Below, piece by piece: positions 14,616-23,022 of a DNA stretch of 32,093 nucleotides. Position numbers and translations under genes: made by a program. The notes under the pieces were generated by a model. The model searched no databases. It was not told the DNA's origin and saw nothing but the letters and a program-made list of their open reading frames with translations. Source of the DNA: Hyphomicrobiales bacterium (GTDB taxonomy: Bacteria > Pseudomonadota > Alphaproteobacteria > Rhizobiales > WTKA01); assembly GCA_011524605.1 (NCBI GenBank), contig WTKA01000103.1, positions 1 through 32,093 of the forward strand, read 5' to 3'. Each line of letters opens with the position of its first letter. Position 1 is the stretch's first letter.

Positions 14616-15563
14616 ATGGATTTTTTAGATTTAGCTGCACCTATAGAGAAGATTGTAGAAGTTGTTTCGACTACGAGCGAAACAGTATTAATAGCGCTTG
14701 CAATGACTGTTCTGTTTAGTCTCTATAAAGGCCTTTCCTACGGATGGAACTTAGCCTTTCCGCAAAAATCAATATCTGGGATGATTACTACATATGCAAT
14801 TTATGTGTTAAATATGCTATTTGGACCTATAGCGCTTTTAAGCGTTTATTGGCTCCATGGTGTATATGAAGAATATAATCTCCAATTAATTCCGACAAGC
14901 TTTTGGAGCGATATTCCTTTTTGGATCGCTGGAATTTTAGCAATCATTTGCTATGATTTTGCAGATTATTGGAACCACCGTATCATGCATAATAAATGGC
15001 TTTGGCCGATTCATGCGATTCACCATTCAGATGAGCACGTCAATTGTATGACGACATTTAGAGTTCATTTTTTAGAAGTTGTTTTTATGAAAATCAGCTA
15101 TATATTTATTGTATCATGGGCGGGATTTTCACCAGAAGCAGCCGCTTTTGGCGCTGTTTTAAAAACAATACATAGTTTTTACGTGCATGGTGATGTAGAT
15201 TGGACACATGGGCCATTTAAATTATTCATTGCATCACCTCGTTTTCATAGATGGCATCACGCTAATTATCCAGAAGCTTTTGGTAAAAATTTATCAAATG
15301 TGATTCCGTTCTGGGACTATGTCTTTGGTACATATTATGATCCGGGTGCATGTAAAAAGAAAATGGGGGCAGATGGCGTGCCACATGCTGATCCTATTCG
15401 ACTGATAACTTTTCCGTTTATTGAATGGGCTAAAATGATTAAAGCAGCTTTGATTAAGACGGATGTGTCAACAGCACTCGAACATGAAAAAAAATGTGCT
15501 GAGTTGGAACAATCACATGAACCATCAAAATTACAGCACTCATTAGATGGTGAGAAGTCTTAA
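14616..15563 (+). CDS. Sterol desaturase / fatty acid hydroxylase family protein
   Basis: A 315-residue membrane di-iron oxygenase. The histidine clusters are HRIMH (His121, His125), HAIHH (His133, His136, His137), a further His191 in HGDVDW and HRWHH (His211, His214, His215). Together they form the two-iron site of the family. Hydrophobic segments lie at ~22-45, ~57-82, ~100-115 and ~150-185. Members hydroxylate or desaturate sterols, fatty acids, carotenoids or alkylglycerols; the substrate here is unknown. GAGA precedes the ATG. The upstream ABA4-like gene may share its pathway, and the 20-bp repeats suggest its own regulation. Its stop overlaps that of the convergent xthA by 4 bases. Confidence 0.88.
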   Translation: MDFLDLAAPIEKIVEVVSTTSETVLIALAMTVLFSLYKGLSYGWNLAFPQKSISGMITTYAIYVLNMLFGPIALLSVYWLHGVYEEYNLQLIPTSFWSDIPFWIAGILAIICYDFADYWNHRIMHNKWLWPIHAIHHSDEHVNCMTTFRVHFLEVVFMKISYIFIVSWAGFSPEAAAFGAVLKTIHSFYVHGDVDWTHGPFKLFIASPRFHRWHHANYPEAFGKNLSNVIPFWDYVFGTYYDPGACKKKMGADGVPHADPIRLITFPFIEWAKMIKAALIKTDVSTALEHEKKCAELEQSHEPSKLQHSLDGEKS

Positions 15564-16348
15564 AGATTAAAATTTGCACAAATTGGTACATGATCAGAGG
15601 GCTTATCTTGCCCTCTTATTTCTTTGTCAATCCAACAGTTTTCAAATAAGTCCGTCGCCTCAGGGCTCATTAAAATATGGTCAATTCTGATGCCATTATT
15701 TTTCTGCCAAGCCCCTGCTTGATAGTCCCAAAATGTATATTGGTGAGGGCGTCCGTCACTGGTTTCAAACGCATCTGTTAGGCCTAAATTTTTGAAGGCT
15801 CTAAATTTCTCTTGCGATTCAGGCCGAAAAAGCGCATCTCCCCACCAAGCTTTAGGGTCATGAACATCATTTTCAGTTGGGATAATATTATAATCACCAA
15901 CAATGATGAGCGGCTCTTCTTCCTCTAAAGCCTGTTTAACATAGTTATGCAGCCGATCCATCCAAGACAATTTATAGGGAAATTTATCCGTGTCGACAGG
16001 ATTCCCGTTAGGTAAATATATGCCGATAATGCGCATGGCTCCATTTTCGGTGATTGCGCGTGCTTCAATTAATCTAGCTTGTAAATCGTGCTCATCTCCA
16101 GGAAGCCCTCTTGAAATATCTTCCAATGGGAATTTTGATAATAAGGCAACGCCATTAAATGACTTTTGGCCATGAGTATACACATGATAGCCTAATTGTT
16201 CTATTTGCTCTTTTGGAAAATTCTCATCAATGGATTTTATTTCTTGCAAAGCAGCGATGTCAGGTTTTTCTGCTTCTAACCATGCGAGTAAAGTATCAAT
16301 ACGGGCTTTAATGCCGTTTATATTCCAGCTGGCAATATGTAAAGTCAT
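15560..16348 (-). CDS. xthA: Exodeoxyribonuclease III / AP endonuclease
   Basis: A 262-residue EEP-superfamily nuclease that cleaves 5' of abasic sites and removes 3' blocking groups in base-excision repair. The catalytic residues are visible: Glu36 in LQEIKS, Tyr111 in GIYLPNG, Asp152 and Asn154 in VGDYNI, Asp223 in RIDHIL, and Asp252-His253 in SDHVPI. Length is normal for the family. It lies 15 bases after the erpA stop codon on the same strand, so an erpA-xthA transcript is likely. The ribosome site is weak (AGG ~10 bases upstream). Confidence 0.95.
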   Translation of the reverse strand: MTLHIASWNINGIKARIDTLLAWLEAEKPDIAALQEIKSIDENFPKEQIEQLGYHVYTHGQKSFNGVALLSKFPLEDISRGLPGDEHDLQARLIEARAITENGAMRIIGIYLPNGNPVDTDKFPYKLSWMDRLHNYVKQALEEEEPLIIVGDYNIIPTENDVHDPKAWWGDALFRPESQEKFRAFKNLGLTDAFETSDGRPHQYTFWDYQAGAWQKNNGIRIDHILMSPEATDLFENCWIDKEIRGQDKPSDHVPICANFNL

Positions 16349-16363
16349 AAATAAACCTAACTA

Positions 16364-16702
16364 TTAAATTGAAAAGCTTGTACCACATCCGCATGAAGCC
16401 GTTGTGTTGGGATTATTTATTTTAAAGCTTTGTCCGATTAAATCATCCACAAAATCAATTTCTGATCCCTCCATATATTGGATTGATATGGGGTCAATAA
16501 CGACTTTGCCGCCATTATTTTCTAAAATCAAATCTTGCTCTTGGATATTATCCGTTAAGTCAAAGGTATATTGAAAGCCTGAACAGCCGCCGCCAACAAC
16601 AGCAATTCGCAGGACGCCACCATTATTGTCTTTCGAATTTTGGACAATTTCATGAATACGCTTACCGGCATTTTCTGAAAGTGTAATATTTGCATTATTC
16701 AT
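16364..16702 (-). CDS. erpA: Iron-sulfur cluster insertion protein (A-type carrier)
   Basis: A 112-residue A-type Fe-S carrier that accepts clusters from the assembly scaffold and delivers them to apo-proteins. The three conserved cysteines are Cys40 (GGGCSGFQY), Cys104 and Cys106 (SCGCGTSFSI). ErpA rather than IscA is suggested by the ending and the stand-alone location without other isc/suf genes. The start at 16702 is chosen because a perfect GGAGG (16710-16714 on the complement) lies 7 bases upstream; an in-frame ATG at 16729 would overlap this site. A 10-bp inverted repeat lies ~60 bases upstream. It is probably co-transcribed with xthA. Confidence 0.92.
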   Translation of the reverse strand: MNNANITLSENAGKRIHEIVQNSKDNNGGVLRIAVVGGGCSGFQYTFDLTDNIQEQDLILENNGGKVVIDPISIQYMEGSEIDFVDDLIGQSFKINNPNTTASCGCGTSFSI

Positions 16703-17101
16703 GGGCGAACCTCCATAATTCAAATGCATATATAAATGTCTTCGTCGTCCATTACAATAAGCAATCCTATTTTAGACTATAAAATAGGAATAGCGAAAGC
16801 TGTAATGAATATATTTTTTTATAGTTATATTCTATAATTATTGCAGTTGTATTCTAGTGAAAATATTATTTTTAATAATCTTTATAAGCGGTTAGTCCTA
16901 TTGGCGAGCAAAAAATGGTTCATTTTGGCGCATATTGGTTGTTTTTTGTTCACTAACAAAAGAAAATACTTTAATTAATCTAGCCTTCTTAATTGAAACC
17001 CATTATTATTGTAAATGAAGAATTAATTATAAGATTAATATATGGAAAGTGATTTCATCACATGCCATATCGTGAAAAATAAAAAGAATATAGTTATAGT
17101 T
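16703..17101. other. 399-base noncoding spacer between erpA and argS
   Basis: This is the longest gap in the window. It holds the divergent promoters of erpA and argS, the erpA ribosome site and the inverted repeat at 16765-16789. The remainder is AT-rich, with no convincing open reading frame, tRNA or terminator. In many alphaproteobacteria dgt (dGTPase) lies here before argS; no trace of it was recognised. Confidence 0.6.
16765..16789. promoter_or_regulatory. 10-bp perfect inverted repeat, candidate erpA operator
   Basis: The arms TCCTATTTTA (16765-16774) and TAAAATAGGA (16780-16789) flank the 5-base centre GACTA. It lies 63 bases upstream of the erpA start codon, within promoter distance. 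The sequence does not match the Fur or IscR type 2 consensus known to me, so the binding protein is open. Confidence 0.5.
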
Positions 17102-18853
17102 ATGGATATATATCTTAAGCTTGAGCAAGATATTGCAGCAGTTTTGAAAAAGCTGACAGAAGAGCATGATTTCGATTTGAATTTAAATGAAATATCTATT
17201 CAAGTTGAAGCGCCCAAAGATAGCTCCCACGGGGATCTTTCATGCAATATAGCCATGATGCTTTCAAAAAAACTGAAAAAAAACCCAAGGGAAATTGCTC
17301 AGCTTTTTAAAGACGAGTGTGAAAGCCTTTCTGATTATCAAGAGGTTTCTATCGCAGGTCCTGGTTTTTTGAATTTTAAACTCGCCTTGAGTGTTTGGCA
17401 TCAAGTTGTTAAAGATAATTTGAGCGAATTTCCTAAATTAAAATTAGGGCAAAACCGTAAAATTAATGTTGAATATGTATCAGCAAACCCAACAGGGCCA
17501 TTGCATGTTGGGCATGTAAGGGGCGCGGTATTTGGTGATGCCTTATCTAATTTACTTGAAAAAGCAGGCTATTTCGTCACAAGAGAATATTATGTAAATG
17601 ATGCCGGTGGGCAAATCAATGTATTGGCGCAATCAGCCTATCTTCGATATCTTGAAGCATTAGGTGAAGATATTGGTGAAATCCCTGAGGGCTATTATCC
17701 TGGTGATTATCTAATTTCACTCGGTCAATCTTTGGCAAATGAATTTGGCGAAACGCTTAAATCAATGGATGAAGAAAAGCGGATTGATATTTTAAAAGGA
17801 TATTCAGTATTAGCCATGCTTGATATGATTAAGCTGGATCTTGCTTCTTTAGATATTCATCATGATATCTTTTTCTCTGAACAAACCCTAGCGGAAGGTG
17901 AGTTCAATAAAATCGCTCAAATGCAGGGTTTTCTTGAAAGTGAAGGTCATGTTTATCATGGGCGTTTAGACCCGCCTAAAGGGAAGCTTCCCGATGACTG
18001 GGAAGACCGAGAACAGCTATTGTTTAAAGCCAAAAAATTTGGTGATGACAGCGATCGCGCTTTAAGAAAATCTAACGGAGACCATACCTATTTTGCTGCT
18101 GATGCTGCTTATGCTTATGACAAATTTATGCGCGGCTATAAAGATATGATCTTTGTTCTGGGCGCTGATCATACAGGCTATGTCAAGCGCCTTAACGCCG
18201 TCGCAAAAGCAGTAAGTGGCGGGCAAGCGGAAGTCGATGTTAAAATTTGCCAACTCGTAAAATTGATCAAAGACGGCTCGCCCTTTAAAATGTCGAAAAG
18301 AGCAGGCACTATGGTCTACCTAAGCGATATTGTTGAAGAGGTTGGTACAGACGCTATTCGCTTTATGATGTTATTTAGAAAGAATGAAGCGCCGCTTGAT
18401 TTTGATATGACAAAGGTTTTGGAGCAAAATCGCGATAACCCTGTCTTTTATGTGCAATATGCACACGCAAGATGCGCCTCTGTCTTTAGGAATCAGTTAA
18501 GAGATATGCCTGATTTAGAATCAAATATTGACACGCTTTGTGCAGCAAATCTTGAAATTTTAAGTCATGAAGTTGAATTGGCGCTGATTTCATCTATAGC
18601 AGGTTATTCAAAGATGTTGAAATCTGCTGCAATTTCGCATGAACCGCACAGAATTGCCTTTTATCTGTTTGACTTAGCATCAAATTTTCATACTCTATGG
18701 TCTAAAGGGAAAGAAGAGCCTAGCTTGCGTTTTATTCATCAAGATGATGAGGGGGCTACTTTAGCACGTCTTGCTTTAGTAAAAGCAACACAGACAATTT
18801 TGGCTGATGGCTTGAAAATTCTTGGTGTACATGCTCCTGAGTCAATGAATTAA
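17102..18853 (+). CDS. argS: Arginyl-tRNA synthetase
   Basis: A 583-residue class I aminoacyl-tRNA synthetase. The N-terminal Add-1 domain recognises the tRNA D-loop (~1-110). The HIGH motif appears as HVGH (135-138) in SANPTGPLHVGHVRG, the KMSK motif as KMSK (396-399), and the helical anticodon-binding domain occupies ~460-583. The start at 17102 gives MDIYLKLEQDI, the usual ArgS opening; an in-frame ATG at 17042 would add 20 non-conserved residues. Neither start has a clear ribosome site. It opens the conserved run argS - SPOR - nagZ - scpAB. Confidence 0.95.
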   Translation: MDIYLKLEQDIAAVLKKLTEEHDFDLNLNEISIQVEAPKDSSHGDLSCNIAMMLSKKLKKNPREIAQLFKDECESLSDYQEVSIAGPGFLNFKLALSVWHQVVKDNLSEFPKLKLGQNRKINVEYVSANPTGPLHVGHVRGAVFGDALSNLLEKAGYFVTREYYVNDAGGQINVLAQSAYLRYLEALGEDIGEIPEGYYPGDYLISLGQSLANEFGETLKSMDEEKRIDILKGYSVLAMLDMIKLDLASLDIHHDIFFSEQTLAEGEFNKIAQMQGFLESEGHVYHGRLDPPKGKLPDDWEDREQLLFKAKKFGDDSDRALRKSNGDHTYFAADAAYAYDKFMRGYKDMIFVLGADHTGYVKRLNAVAKAVSGGQAEVDVKICQLVKLIKDGSPFKMSKRAGTMVYLSDIVEEVGTDAIRFMMLFRKNEAPLDFDMTKVLEQNRDNPVFYVQYAHARCASVFRNQLRDMPDLESNIDTLCAANLEILSHEVELALISSIAGYSKMLKSAAISHEPHRIAFYLFDLASNFHTLWSKGKEEPSLRFIHQDDEGATLARLALVKATQTILADGLKILGVHAPESMN

Positions 18854-18914
18854 AACTTAATATATAATTTAATTGTAATATTATGATGAAATAAGGGTAA
18901 TTTGGATATAATAT

Positions 18915-21905
18915 ATGGACGATAAATCCAAAACAGATCAGCAAAATGAATTGCAAAACCATAAGGGTAATTCTAACAATTCGCCTGCTGATTTGAAAAA
19001 TATATCAAGGGATCAGACCCCACCATCTCAGCAAGATAATGCACTTTCTGCTGCTGAGCGCTTGCGTGTTTTACGTGAAAATAATGCTAAATATTCTGGT
19101 GTAGAACGTAGGCCTGAAGCTGTTTCAGCTAAATCTTCTTCATCATTACTTTCTTCTTCTTTGCAAAATCGTCAAAACCAAACTTCTCAATCATCGTCAG
19201 GGCCAGATATTGGTCATTCACGTACAAATCTACATGAAGCTGCAAGACGTGCAGCGCAAAGGCTGCAAGAAAGAGAAGCTAGTCAAAATACAGGCACATC
19301 ATCTGAAAGCTTAGGGGCAAGTAAAATAGTTTCACCTGCCTTAAATACAGAAGCAAAGCCTGCGGACACGGGCTCTAATATTCAAAATTCGGTTGATAGC
19401 CTTGCGAATAATAGTCCTTCCAATGCTTATGGTGGGCATGGCTCTGCTTTGGAAGAGCTTCGCGCGCGCGTCAAGGCAAGAACAGAGGCGTTGAAGCAGC
19501 AAAAGAGCGAAGAAGCGCCTGTCACTGAAACGTTGGATCAAAAATCAAATGATGGTTCTTCTGGCGAGAGTAGACAAAAATATATTGTTGAACCTTTAGA
19601 TCAAAAGCTAGATGCTGATAAAGTTGTAAGCGAAGAGGGTAGTTTAGAGCAGCCTTCTAATATTGTTGCTCAAGAAGTAAGTTTTGAGCTTTCAGAAAAT
19701 TCTAATAGTTTAAATATACGGCCTTCCGTACCAGAAGAAGAAAGTTTGGTTTCACCATCGCAGAATGTTTATAATCAAACTCAAGCGGTTGATAGCGGGT
19801 ATCAAGAAGAAAGTTTTTCTACATCTGATCAGGCTGGTGAAATTAACAATCCTATATCAGAAGTAGAAGATGAACAAACTGAGGCAATTCGATCTGACGC
19901 GATAGATGAGCCGCTGCAATCTGATAATATTGAAGATATGCAACAGCCGGAAGCTGAGCCAAGCTTAGACGTGAGCACACCTGAAGAGGTTCCTTCTTGG
20001 ATTAGAAGATATACTGAAAAGCAGAGTGAAGTAAAACAAAGTGAGGTTAAGCAAAGTGAGATAAGGCAAAGTCAGCCTGATGACATAGTCGCGAGCTCAC
20101 TAAGCGATGAAGCTGATGACAATCATATAGCGGATGATAATCATATAGAAGATTCGGAACCTGAGTTCGATGATAGAAATGCTGAAGCTCAGGCATTGGC
20201 AAATTTAGTCTCATCTCAACAAAGTTTTGATATATCTCCTTCTTTGCCTGTTGATCAATCTCATACTCCTAATGAAATAGTGGAGCATGAGGTCGGGTTA
20301 GAGCAGCCTCAGGCATTTGATGAAGATGTTACTACAAGTGATGATTTATTCGATATAAATGAGCTTGATCTTGGCGGTCTTGAAGAACCGCTTGACACAT
20401 CTGTTTATCAGCAAACTCATAATGAGCCTCAGTATGAGCGTGAAGACCTTGACGTTTTAAATGCTCTAAGTGATTTGGATTTTAACTCAGGCCTGCCAGA
20501 GGATCAAACTCAACCTTCAATCGATGATTATGATCCTTCTTCGGCACAGGGTAGTTATGATGAATATCAACAAAACAACGATCGTTATCAAGAGCCATCT
20601 GATAATGATTTGGAACTTGATATTGATTTTGATGCGCTGGATTTAGCGCTAGATTCGAATAATAACTTAGCTTCTCATAGTCATGAAGAGCAGGCCTCTT
20701 TGTCAGAGGACAGATGGGCTCTAAATGATCCTATTGAAACAGAGCAAACTCATCAGTTTGATTTTGTTGAAGAAGATTTATCAAGGCATGATCAAGGCGA
20801 TATGCATGCGCCTCTCGCTGATCAAAATATAAGCAATAATGACTTCTCTCTTGATGATGATTGGTTAGATGATGAGCCTGTTAATGAGCGAAATTACCAA
20901 GAGCAAAAGAAAAGCGGTGGGTTTTTTGAAGGTAAAGGTATTTTAGCTATCTTAGCATTTGTCGGTATATTATTCATCGGTGCTTCTGGTGCTATTATAT
21001 ATAAACTACAATCTGTAAATGAAGCTGATTCTGCTATTCCAGTTATATCTTCACCTCAAGATCCATCTAAAATTGATGTAAGGCAAGTCGAGGAGGGCAG
21101 TGGCATTGCTTCTTCTCAAGATAATAGTCAAGATAATGTTCAGATTGTTGATCGTGAACAAGAGGCTTTCATTTTACCCCAAAGCAATAGTCAAAACCCA
21201 ATCACGCCGAATGCGGATCTTCAGGTAAGAACAATTACAATTGGGCAAAGTGAGGATGATAGTCCTTTACTACCAAATCAATTCCCAAATTCATCGTCCT
21301 TATCTGCTCAGAATGATACTATTATTCCTCAAGTTAATAATAGCAATGATGGGATTAGTAATTTAATCGAATCTGAATTAGGCAATTGGCAGGGGATTGA
21401 ACAGGTGCAACCACAGCGTAATCCTGGTTCGCCTGTCAATATACCAGTTTCTTCGGCACGTAGCTTGCAAGTGAATGAGCAAGCGCCGCAAATCACAACG
21501 CCAGCACGGGTTATAGAAAACCAAGTTCAAACAAATACCCAAGCTACGGTTCAAGCTGTAACACCGCAAACGCAATCAACGCCTTTGCAAATTGTCAACA
21601 ACCAGAGTTTGAATACTTCTGCTAACGCTGCTCAACCGTCTAATGTTGCAGCCACTGGTTCTTATTCTGTGCAACTATCATCGCAGCGCAGTGATGGTGC
21701 AGCTAGACAAACATTTGCTTCTTTACAAAGGCGCTATGGTAATGTGTTAGGGGGATATGCTCCTTTAATTACACCAAGAGAGATCTCAGGCCGTGGTACT
21801 TTTTATCAAGTCAAAGTCGGGCAATTCTCGTCTCAATCTGAAGCAAATAGCCTATGTAATGCGCTAAAAATACAAGGCGGAGATTGCTTTGTTACGCGCA
21901 ACTAG
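18915..21905 (+). CDS. Very long single-pass SPOR-domain protein
   Basis: A 996-residue protein in the argS-nagZ position usually held by a SPOR protein. Residues 1-~670 are predicted to be cytoplasmic, disordered, strongly acidic and rich in Ser, Gln, Asp and Glu. They include KQSEV tandem repeats (~369-387), a DDNHI duplication and several DxLD-type acidic clusters. A single transmembrane helix is at ~678-697 (ILAILAFVGILFIGASG). A second Q/N/S-rich linker leads to the SPOR domain at ~912-996 (GSYSVQLSSQRS to the end), which binds denuded glycan strands at division sites. Family members at this locus are normally much shorter. Translation probably begins at 18915; the ribosome site is weak. 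nagZ follows after 12 bases. Confidence 0.88.
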   Translation: MDDKSKTDQQNELQNHKGNSNNSPADLKNISRDQTPPSQQDNALSAAERLRVLRENNAKYSGVERRPEAVSAKSSSSLLSSSLQNRQNQTSQSSSGPDIGHSRTNLHEAARRAAQRLQEREASQNTGTSSESLGASKIVSPALNTEAKPADTGSNIQNSVDSLANNSPSNAYGGHGSALEELRARVKARTEALKQQKSEEAPVTETLDQKSNDGSSGESRQKYIVEPLDQKLDADKVVSEEGSLEQPSNIVAQEVSFELSENSNSLNIRPSVPEEESLVSPSQNVYNQTQAVDSGYQEESFSTSDQAGEINNPISEVEDEQTEAIRSDAIDEPLQSDNIEDMQQPEAEPSLDVSTPEEVPSWIRRYTEKQSEVKQSEVKQSEIRQSQPDDIVASSLSDEADDNHIADDNHIEDSEPEFDDRNAEAQALANLVSSQQSFDISPSLPVDQSHTPNEIVEHEVGLEQPQAFDEDVTTSDDLFDINELDLGGLEEPLDTSVYQQTHNEPQYEREDLDVLNALSDLDFNSGLPEDQTQPSIDDYDPSSAQGSYDEYQQNNDRYQEPSDNDLELDIDFDALDLALDSNNNLASHSHEEQASLSEDRWALNDPIETEQTHQFDFVEEDLSRHDQGDMHAPLADQNISNNDFSLDDDWLDDEPVNERNYQEQKKSGGFFEGKGILAILAFVGILFIGASGAIIYKLQSVNEADSAIPVISSPQDPSKIDVRQVEEGSGIASSQDNSQDNVQIVDREQEAFILPQSNSQNPITPNADLQVRTITIGQSEDDSPLLPNQFPNSSSLSAQNDTIIPQVNNSNDGISNLIESELGNWQGIEQVQPQRNPGSPVNIPVSSARSLQVNEQAPQITTPARVIENQVQTNTQATVQAVTPQTQSTPLQIVNNQSLNTSANAAQPSNVAATGSYSVQLSSQRSDGAARQTFASLQRRYGNVLGGYAPLITPREISGRGTFYQVKVGQFSSQSEANSLCNALKIQGGDCFVTRN
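20019..20075 (+). repeat. 15-bp tandem repeat in the SPOR gene (KQSEV)n
   Basis: About 3.8 in-frame units of 15 bases encode KQSEV, KQSEV, KQSEI and RQSQ. The units have diverged mainly at third codon positions, so the array is not brand new and the protein sequence appears to be kept. Confidence 0.8.
20115..20150 (+). repeat. 18-bp tandem duplication in the SPOR gene (DDNHIx)2
   Basis: Two adjacent 18-base units encode DDNHIA and DDNHIE; they differ at only a few bases. Together with the nearby 15-bp array, this marks the cytoplasmic region as a site of in-frame repeat expansion. Confidence 0.75.
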
Positions 21906-21917
21906 TTTGGGGTCAGC

Positions 21918-22871
21918 ATGACGCGTAAGCCAGTTATTATCAGTTGCTCAACTTTATCTCTTTCGAAAGAGGAAATATCTTTAATTCAAGACTATCAGCC
22001 ATGGGGGCTTATTCTATTTGGGCGTAATATTCAAAGCCAGCCTCAAGTCAAAGAGCTTACAGACCACTTTAAAAGTCTTGTTAAGGATAACAATGCTCCT
22101 GTCTTGATAGATCAAGAAGGGGGGCGCGTGCAAAGATTGGCACCGCCTGATTGGCCGCAATATCCATCTATGGGCGATATTGCAGAGTTATATAGTCAAA
22201 ATTCAGGGGAAGGCTTAAAGCTTTTAACACAAACAATTCAGTCCATAAGCGCGGATTTGAAAGCTTGTGGGATTAATGTGAATTGTGCCCCTGTTGCTGA
22301 CTTAAGGCTGCCAAATACAGATCCGGTTATAGGGAAACGCGCTTTTGCTGCTGATGTAGAAACGACAACTAAATTAGCTGGACATGCAGCTTCTGTCTTT
22401 TTAGAAAATAGCATTTTACCCGTTCTTAAACATGTGCCAGGTTATGGTCGTGTAAATGCAGACCCTCATTTTAAGCTGCCCTTTGTAAAAGGTGAGCTTA
22501 AAACGTTAGAGGATGCTGATTTTAAGCCTTTTAAGGCACTTAGCCACATAAAATCTATGATGGTTGCTCATATCTGTTATGAGGCACTGAACCCAACAGT
22601 TCCAGCAACGCAAAGCCCTGAAATTTTACAGTCGCTTATCCGAGATGATTGGCATTATGACGGTCTGTTAATGACGGATGATATTATGATGCAAGCCTTG
22701 CAAGGCGATGTTGTTCAGCGTTCTTTAGCTTCTTGGCGTGCTGGCATGGACATAATATTGCATTGTTCAGGGAAAATTCAAGAAACAACACAGCTTTTAG
22801 AAAATACGCCAATAGCGTCAGAGCAAACAGCAAGACGTATGAGAGAATTTCAAGATCAACTTACTGTTTAA
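21918..22871 (+). CDS. nagZ: Beta-N-acetylhexosaminidase (peptidoglycan recycling)
   Basis: A 317-residue glycoside hydrolase family 3 enzyme that removes GlcNAc from GlcNAc-anhydroMurNAc peptides in the cytoplasm during wall recycling. Landmarks are LIDQEGGRVQRL (63-74), NCAPVADLR, VIGKRAF and the nucleophile Asp254 in LLMTDDIMM. The signature loop reads KHVPGYGRVNADPHFKLP: Lys171, His172, Asp182 and His184 are kept. Two positions deviate from the usual KHxPGHGxxxxDSH pattern: Tyr176 replaces His and Pro183 replaces Ser. Activity is likely but may be altered. GGGG lies 5 bases before the ATG, and the gene is coupled to the SPOR gene 12 bases upstream. Confidence 0.9.
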   Translation: MTRKPVIISCSTLSLSKEEISLIQDYQPWGLILFGRNIQSQPQVKELTDHFKSLVKDNNAPVLIDQEGGRVQRLAPPDWPQYPSMGDIAELYSQNSGEGLKLLTQTIQSISADLKACGINVNCAPVADLRLPNTDPVIGKRAFAADVETTTKLAGHAASVFLENSILPVLKHVPGYGRVNADPHFKLPFVKGELKTLEDADFKPFKALSHIKSMMVAHICYEALNPTVPATQSPEILQSLIRDDWHYDGLLMTDDIMMQALQGDVVQRSLASWRAGMDIILHCSGKIQETTQLLENTPIASEQTARRMREFQDQLTV

Positions 22872-22923
22872 TTGCGTTTTTTTCTATTCATAAAGAAGAG
22901 TTGGTAGGGCAGAATGGGTTAAC

Positions 22924-22943
22924 AATCACGTCCTGAGCCTAGG
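22924..22943. repeat. 20-bp dispersed direct repeat, copy 2
   Basis: Identical to 37-56 in the same orientation. It lies in the 151-base spacer between nagZ and scpA, 53 bases after the nagZ stop codon. The rest of the spacer has no clear hairpin or ribosome site. Confidence 0.8.
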
Positions 22944-23022
22944 TTATGCACATAAAAGCAAGGTCTGAATATTGGAATAGTCTACATTATCCCATATATT
23001 AATATTGGATTAATGAAAATAA

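Noticed and set aside
17042-17101. Upstream ATG that would lengthen ArgS by 20 residues
   Set aside because: The added residues do not match the usual ArgS opening, which begins at the ATG at 17102; no ribosome site favours the upstream start.
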